IMG/VR virus record: IMGVR_UViG_3300025120_000590
Location: 1-23,127 of that record
Length of the DNA: 23,127 nt
Strand: one strand, 5' to 3'
Source: a virus
Numbering within the stretch: the first letter of the stretch is position 1; each line of letters begins with the position of its first letter. Positions 18,818 to 23,127 of the stretch are shown piece after piece. The position numbers and the translations under genes were made by a program. The notes beneath the pieces are model-generated. The model did no database searches. It worked only from the letters and a program-made list of their open reading frames with translations, and had not been told where the DNA came from.

Positions 18818-19598
18818 AGGCATTCTCGTACATGCATTTAATAATGAAGAAATAGATTATGTAAAGCAGGCTTATATGATTGCTGAACGTGCTAAAAAAT
18901 ATCTTAATCTCCCTACAAGTATTATTACTGACAGTAAAATAGATGAAGATATATTTGAGCATGTAATACATTTTAATACTCCGCAAAATTATACTAAAAA
19001 ATTATATAATAATGGTAACAATGGTACACATCTTACATTTAAAAATAATGCAAGAGTGCTAAGTTATGATCTTACTCCATATGATCAAACTTTAATGATT
19101 GATACTGATATTATTATCTGTGATAGTACTTATAAACATTGTTTTGAGCAAAACAATCCGCTATTAATGTATAATGAAGCATATCACTTAGGACAGAATC
19201 TTGACTATAGGCAGTTTAATAAAATTAGTGATTCAAGTATAGACTTTTACTGGGCCACTTGTGTATATTTTGTAAAATGTAAACAAAACAAAATATTTTT
19301 TGATCTCTTACAACATATTGAAGAACAATGGCCGCACTATAGAATGTTGTATCAAATAACTCAAAGCACTTACCGTAATGATTTTGCATTTAGTATTGCT
19401 ACACATATTATGAATGGACATAGCAAAGGAAACTTTGTTGGTAAAATGCCAGGCAAACTATACTATACAATAGATAAAGATACATTACATAAAATAAACA
19501 ACGATGAACTTACATTTATTATAGATGATAACCCAATTAAAACAAAAGCAATAACTGTACATGCTATGAACAAATACAGTTTAGAGGAAATATTATGA
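18810..19598 (+). CDS. Glycosyltransferase-like protein with DxD motif (paralogue 1)
   Basis: This is a 262-residue protein with features of a GT-A type glycosyltransferase. It starts with a strand SKGILVHAFNN, then DYVKQAYMIAERAKKYLNLP, SIITDSKID, and YDQTLMIDTDIIICDS, whose D98-T-D100 is the expected metal and nucleotide-sugar DxD site after a hydrophobic strand. The ATG at 18810 is preferred over a GTG at 18783 because AAGGA at 18798-18802 is 7 bases from it and the paralogue begins at the equivalent residue. It overlaps the upstream gene by 8 bases and the downstream gene by 4 (ATGA), so translation is coupled. No membrane segment. Sugar donor and acceptor are unknown; fibre, virion or host-glycan modification is inference. 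Confidence 0.7.
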   Translation: MSKGILVHAFNNEEIDYVKQAYMIAERAKKYLNLPTSIITDSKIDEDIFEHVIHFNTPQNYTKKLYNNGNNGTHLTFKNNARVLSYDLTPYDQTLMIDTDIIICDSTYKHCFEQNNPLLMYNEAYHLGQNLDYRQFNKISDSSIDFYWATCVYFVKCKQNKIFFDLLQHIEEQWPHYRMLYQITQSTYRNDFAFSIATHIMNGHSKGNFVGKMPGKLYYTIDKDTLHKINNDELTFIIDDNPIKTKAITVHAMNKYSLEEIL

Positions 19599-20401
19599 CG
19601 CAAGGTATTTTAATTTTTGCACAGAATAATACAACTGATGATTACGTAAAACAAGCATATCTGTGTGCGTTAAGCGGCATGCACAGTGGTAATAAACATT
19701 TTACTCTTGTAACTGATAAAGAAGTTGATGAAAAAACAGCCTTTATATTTGATAAAGTAATTGTGTTAAAACATGACCAAGCCAAGTCTAGTGAATGGAA
19801 AATAGAAAATAGATGGAAAGCATTTAATCTCAGTCCGTACAAAGAAACTATTGTAGTTGACAGTGATATATTATTTTTAGATAAAATAGATTGGAAATTA
19901 TTTAAAAAACAAGATTTATATTTTACACAAAATCCAACAACATATAGACAAGAACCTATTAACGATACGTATTACAGAAAAGTATTCCATCAAAATTATT
20001 TGTTTAACATATATACAGGACTTTATTATTTTAAAAAAACAAAAAGAGTAGCACACTTTTTTGGATTATTAGAAACTGTAATAAGTAATTGGGGAGATTT
20101 TTATGAAGTATTCTGTACAGAGTTCAAACCAAAGCATTGTAGTATTGATGTATGTGTGTCTATTGTTCTTGAACTTATGGAATATGACAATTTTCAAGAT
20201 GTAGACTTAATTAATTTTGTACATATGAAACTACATGCACAAAATTGGGTAGACACTAGTGAACATTGGCAAGAAAAAGTTGATTGGTATTTTAATAACG
20301 GACTTAAAATTGGAAACCACCAACAACACGGAGTTTTTCATTATACTGAAAAAGACTTCTGTGATAAAATTTTAGCAAGGTATGAAGAATGTATTGGTTA
20401 A
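19595..20401 (+). CDS. Glycosyltransferase-like protein with DxD motif (paralogue 2)
   Basis: This 268-residue paralogue of the preceding gene has the start QGILIFAQNN, then DDYVKQAYLCAL, HFTLVTDKEVDE, FNLSPYKETIVVDSDILFLD with D89-S-D91 as the DxD site, and a helical C-terminal half with several aromatic residues (VHMKLHAQNW, HWQEKVDWYF). An ENRWKAFNLSPY segment just before the DxD strand resembles the region that positions the donor in family 8-like glycosyltransferases, but I cannot assign a family. It is joined to the previous gene by ATGA and to the next by a 13-base overlap. The two copies are clearly diverged (strong identity only near the start and the DxD strand), so they may use different sugars or acceptors. 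Enzymatic activity is inferred from the fold signature only. Confidence 0.7.
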   Translation: MTQGILIFAQNNTTDDYVKQAYLCALSGMHSGNKHFTLVTDKEVDEKTAFIFDKVIVLKHDQAKSSEWKIENRWKAFNLSPYKETIVVDSDILFLDKIDWKLFKKQDLYFTQNPTTYRQEPINDTYYRKVFHQNYLFNIYTGLYYFKKTKRVAHFFGLLETVISNWGDFYEVFCTEFKPKHCSIDVCVSIVLELMEYDNFQDVDLINFVHMKLHAQNWVDTSEHWQEKVDWYFNNGLKIGNHQQHGVFHYTEKDFCDKILARYEECIG

Positions 20402-20916
20402 TATTTGATAAAGATACAAGTAAAGTAAATGGCTTACAAAATTATTTGCCAGATACTGAATATTGTTTAGAAGTTAATGAAGATCAATACGTTGACTTTA
20501 TTGAAAATCCTGATAAAAAAGAAAACTATATTGTTAAGTACGATCTTGCACAACAAAAATATTTGTTATTAGAATATGAACAACCTAAATTTAATTATGA
20601 TATAAAAGATATCATTTATCATGTACCTAAACAAGATCATGCAGAGTGTATGATAGCACGTAATATTGAATGGCAACAATGGAAAATTACTGTCAACATA
20701 GAAAAGCAACTGTTGTTAGATCCACAACAGTTATGTAAGTTTAGTATTACAAAGTATAATGATCCTCATTTACTAATTAGAACCTTTAGTGCAACTGTAG
20801 AACAAATTGCAAAAGGACACATTGTCAGGTTTGACTATGACGACGAAGAGGGTGATGTAAGTATATATACGCCAAAGATCTTTAACACATACGGATTTAT
20901 AAATGAAACAATTTAA
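20389..20916 (+). CDS. Unknown protein within the glycosyltransferase-like cassette, 175 aa
   Basis: This 175-residue acidic protein is not recognised by me. It starts MYWLIFDKDTSKVNGLQNYL and alternates short strands with acidic loops. The second half has CMIARNIEWQQWKITVNIEK, then SITKYNDPHLLIRTF and an acidic FDYDDEEGDVSIYTP. It has no signal peptide, membrane helix or DxD-type site. The ATG overlaps the upstream gene by 13 bases, and AAGG at 20377-20380 sits 8 bases before it; the stop overlaps the next gene by 14 bases. The tight overlaps on both sides say it works or is at least regulated with the glycosyltransferase-like genes. It could be an accessory or acceptor-recognition subunit, but nothing in the sequence proves this. 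Confidence 0.65.
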   Translation: MYWLIFDKDTSKVNGLQNYLPDTEYCLEVNEDQYVDFIENPDKKENYIVKYDLAQQKYLLLEYEQPKFNYDIKDIIYHVPKQDHAECMIARNIEWQQWKITVNIEKQLLLDPQQLCKFSITKYNDPHLLIRTFSATVEQIAKGHIVRFDYDDEEGDVSIYTPKIFNTYGFINETI

Positions 20917-23127
20917 AGTTTTAGACTACGATATTATATATTTGTCGTATGATGAGCCAAATGCAGAAGAAAATTATACAAACTTATTGACAAAAGTTCC
21001 GTGGGCAAAGCGTGTGCATGGTGTAGAAGGTTCTGATGCGGCACATAAAGCATGTGCAGAACTAAGCGAAACAGACCGTTTCATTACAATCGACGGCGAT
21101 AATCAAATTGATGAGCAGTTTTTAAATCAAACAATTAATTTTCAAGACGGAGTTGATTTAACTAGACATGTAGTTAGTTGGACTGCTGATAATATTATTA
21201 ATGGACTACGTTATGGCAACGGTGGTATAAAATGTTGGGATAAAAATACAGTCCTAAAAATGAAAACACACGAAAATGCTGATCCAGAAAATATTGCGGC
21301 AGGAATTGATTTTTGTTGGGATTTAGAATATATTCAAATTAATAGTTTAATGAGTACAGTATATAACAATGCAAATCCTCAGCAAGCGTGGCGTGCAGGG
21401 TTTCGTGAAGGCGTTAAAATGTCGCTTATTGAAGGAATGAAACCAGCAAAAGATGAACTTATTGGCAACCATTGGAAAAATTTAGAGCGTTTGTACATAT
21501 GGTGCATGACTGGTGCTGATGTTGAAAATGGCCTTTGGGCAATATATGGTGCAAGAGAAGGACTGTACAAAACAATGTGTACAGACTGGGATTACGTTAA
21601 TGTTCGTGACTTTGAATACTTGAATAAATTATGGAAAGATAAAGTACAAGACGAAAGCGACTTATTAGAAGCAATTAAAGATTACGGTGAAAGATTAAAA
21701 GAACAGTTGGATATTCCTATTGCTATAACACCCTTAGACGCTCAACAGAGCAAGTTCTTTAAAAGTACATACCGCAACCCCCCAAGACCAGAACATCCTT
21801 ATATACGTACTTCTACAACACAATTTAATACTTTTTCATCACAGTTTAAATCACTTAATACTTTTTCATCACAGGTTAAACCAACTGTTGCTGAACCTAA
21901 ACAACTTAAATTAGAATATGATATTGTAATGATATCTTATGATGAAGTAAATGCAGATGAAAACTTTGACAAATTGAAAACACGTTTTCCAAAAGCACAA
22001 CGTATACATGGTGTTAGAGGAATACACCAAGCACACATTGCCGCGGCAAATATTTGTTCAACAGAAATGTTTTGGATTGTAGACGGTGATGCTGTTATTG
22101 CAGATGATTTTAATTTTGATTATGTAGTAGAAGATAATAAAGCAGTACATGTATGGCGTAGTCAAAATCCTATTAACGATTTAGTATATGGGTATGGAGG
22201 TGTAAAATTATTTCCTACACAAATGACACGTGATATGGATACTAGTCGTCCAGATATGACTACAAGTATTAGTGATAGATTCAAGAAGATGGAAAAAATA
22301 TCTTGTGTTACAGGATTTAATTCAAGCGAATTTAGTGCATGGCGTAGTGCATTTAGAGAATGTGCTAAACTAAGTTCTAAAATTATTGACAGACAAAAAG
22401 AGGATGAAACAAATGAAAGATTACGAATTTGGACAACAGTGGGAAAAGACCGACCCTTCGGCGAGTTTGCTATTAAAGGTGCTATTGCTGGTAGGGAGTA
22501 CGGGCTTTCTGATGGCGCTGATCTTAGACTAATTAATGATTTTAATTGGTTGTATGAACAGTTTACAGAAATTACAGATACTACTGAGGAATGGCAAAAA
22601 CCGCACAACGATGATGATACAACTGAAGTAACTCCAGTAACTGAAGTATCACAACCAGTTGAAATAGTTAAACCAAAAGAAGTACAGATTGATAGTAGTT
22701 GGAAGCAAACAGTACCATTTAAACAAGACGATCCGTTACCGCCAAGAGATAATTTTATTGTCGATTTGTTAGATAGGTTTGAAATACTATATGGAGATAA
22801 AGTTTCAAATCTAAGACGTTTTTACAATGACGGTCATATGTTAGATATTTTACGTATAATTGGTAATGATGATTTACGTAGATTTGTTCAAGAACGCAAT
22901 TATCATAGTCTATTTAGATATTTAGAATCTAAAGGTATCGAGATAGATGACGAACGTAAAATGTATATTGAAAAAAACGTACACAGTTTATTTAGATTGT
23001 TAGGCGAAGAACATGAAGATTTACGTAAAGCAGTTGTAGAAGATAATGTGCATAGTCTGTTTAGACTAGTAGGCGAAGATCACGAAGAATTAAGGAAGGT
23101 AGTTGCTGAAGAAAACTTACATAGTTT
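20903..23127 (+). CDS. Two-domain glycosyltransferase-like protein with 23-aa C-terminal repeats (3' end outside window)
   Basis: This is an open frame of at least 741 codons with no stop before the right edge. Residues about 1-300 and 335-565 are two copies of one domain. Each begins with a DYDI-IYLSYDE-NA or EYDI-VMISYDE-NA strand, then a KRVHGVEG or QRIHGVRG turn, then a DGD motif after a hydrophobic strand (D64-G-D66 and D394-G-D396), then NGLRYGNGGIK or NDLVYGYGGVK, and a W(R)(A/S)(G/A)FRE helix. This resembles a metal-dependent glycosyltransferase core and is familiar from marine phages, though activity is inferred. A Ser/Thr/Pro linker with a 10-residue duplication joins the domains. 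After a second acidic/Pro linker (about 566-615) comes a helical tandem repeat (HSLFRL.GE..E.LRK) continuing past the edge. The ATG overlaps the upstream gene by 14 bases. Confidence 0.75.
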   Translation, partial: MKQFKVLDYDIIYLSYDEPNAEENYTNLLTKVPWAKRVHGVEGSDAAHKACAELSETDRFITIDGDNQIDEQFLNQTINFQDGVDLTRHVVSWTADNIINGLRYGNGGIKCWDKNTVLKMKTHENADPENIAAGIDFCWDLEYIQINSLMSTVYNNANPQQAWRAGFREGVKMSLIEGMKPAKDELIGNHWKNLERLYIWCMTGADVENGLWAIYGAREGLYKTMCTDWDYVNVRDFEYLNKLWKDKVQDESDLLEAIKDYGERLKEQLDIPIAITPLDAQQSKFFKSTYRNPPRPEHPYIRTSTTQFNTFSSQFKSLNTFSSQVKPTVAEPKQLKLEYDIVMISYDEVNADENFDKLKTRFPKAQRIHGVRGIHQAHIAAANICSTEMFWIVDGDAVIADDFNFDYVVEDNKAVHVWRSQNPINDLVYGYGGVKLFPTQMTRDMDTSRPDMTTSISDRFKKMEKISCVTGFNSSEFSAWRSAFRECAKLSSKIIDRQKEDETNERLRIWTTVGKDRPFGEFAIKGAIAGREYGLSDGADLRLINDFNWLYEQFTEITDTTEEWQKPHNDDDTTEVTPVTEVSQPVEIVKPKEVQIDSSWKQTVPFKQDDPLPPRDNFIVDLLDRFEILYGDKVSNLRRFYNDGHMLDILRIIGNDDLRRFVQERNYHSLFRYLESKGIEIDDERKMYIEKNVHSLFRLLGEEHEDLRKAVVEDNVHSLFRLVGEDHEELRKVVAEENLHS
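21826..21880 (+). repeat. 30-bp tandem duplication in the inter-domain linker
   Basis: The 19-base string TAATACTTTTTCATCACAG occurs at 21826-21844 and again at 21856-21874, each followed by a near-identical 6 bases. The 30-base period is in frame and gives the peptide NTFSSQFKSL followed by NTFSSQVKPT. It lengthens the flexible linker between the two glycosyltransferase-like domains and is nearly unmutated, so it is recent. Confidence 0.85.
22829..23127 (+). repeat. 69-bp (23-aa) tandem protein repeats running off the window
   Basis: Units begin at 22829, 22898, 22976, 23045 and 23114. Spacing is 69 bases except the unit at 22898, which is 78 bases (26 residues). The consensus is N.HSLFRL.GE.HE.LRK.V.E. 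The units at 22976 and 23045 are most alike, and a more degenerate unit may precede 22829. The pattern of charged and Leu/Phe positions suggests stacked helices. The array continues beyond the edge, so the total copy number is unknown. Confidence 0.85.

Noticed and set aside
22829-23127. CRISPR-like array
   Set aside because: The repeats are in frame within a coding region, vary between units and have no unique spacers.
1-23127. tRNA genes, integrase or attachment sites, insertion sequences
   Set aside because: The gaps between genes are at most 54 bases and none contains a cloverleaf; no transposase or recombinase frame is present.

Overview
The window is a late-gene segment of a large, AT-rich, tailed phage genome. 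It is very probably a marine T4-like myovirus of the cyanophage/pelagiphage type. The supporting signs are: every gene on one strand with almost no gaps; a giant virion protein; a run of fibre genes that all start with the same attachment module; a phage tail-collar domain; and octamers of the T4 late-promoter type (TATAAATA and close relatives) just upstream of several starts. No host genes, tRNAs, transposons or CRISPR arrays were seen. The host cannot be named from this sequence.

Layout. (1) 2-10510 is the 3' part of a giant structural gene (at least 3,500 codons, open at the left edge). It mixes carbohydrate-binding-like modules, FG-GAP-like propeller blades, Gly-rich modules and tail-fibre modules. 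(2) 10535-11140 is a 201-aa virion-type protein. (3) 11144-16496 holds three tandem fibre genes with a shared N-terminus and different C-termini: a collar domain, a YVD-type fibre tip, and a peptidase-G2-like end. (4) 16528-18429 holds two tandem paralogues of a roughly 300-aa marine-phage structural family. (5) 18482 to the right edge is a translationally coupled cassette: a small conserved protein, two paralogous glycosyltransferase-like proteins with DxD motifs, a protein of unknown function, and a long two-domain glycosyltransferase-like protein whose C-terminus is a 23-residue tandem repeat running out of the window.

Regulation changes along the window. Genes at 10535, 15018 and 16528 have T4-type late-promoter octamers. 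The genes at 17491 and 18482 instead have near-perfect host-type sigma-70 promoters (TTGACA or TTGACT, 17-bp spacer, TATAAT), each with a small dyad at the -10 box. The glycosyltransferase-like cassette may therefore be expressed independently of the late structural genes. A reasonable inference is that it modifies virion fibres or host surface glycans.

The most unexpected genome-wide signal is sequence avoidance. By eye the tetramer AGCT and the pentamer GCWGC are both absent from all 23 kb. The 29 Ala-Ala codon steps all use GCG or GCC first, although GCA and GCT are the usual Ala codons. This looks like strong selection against two restriction-type sites.
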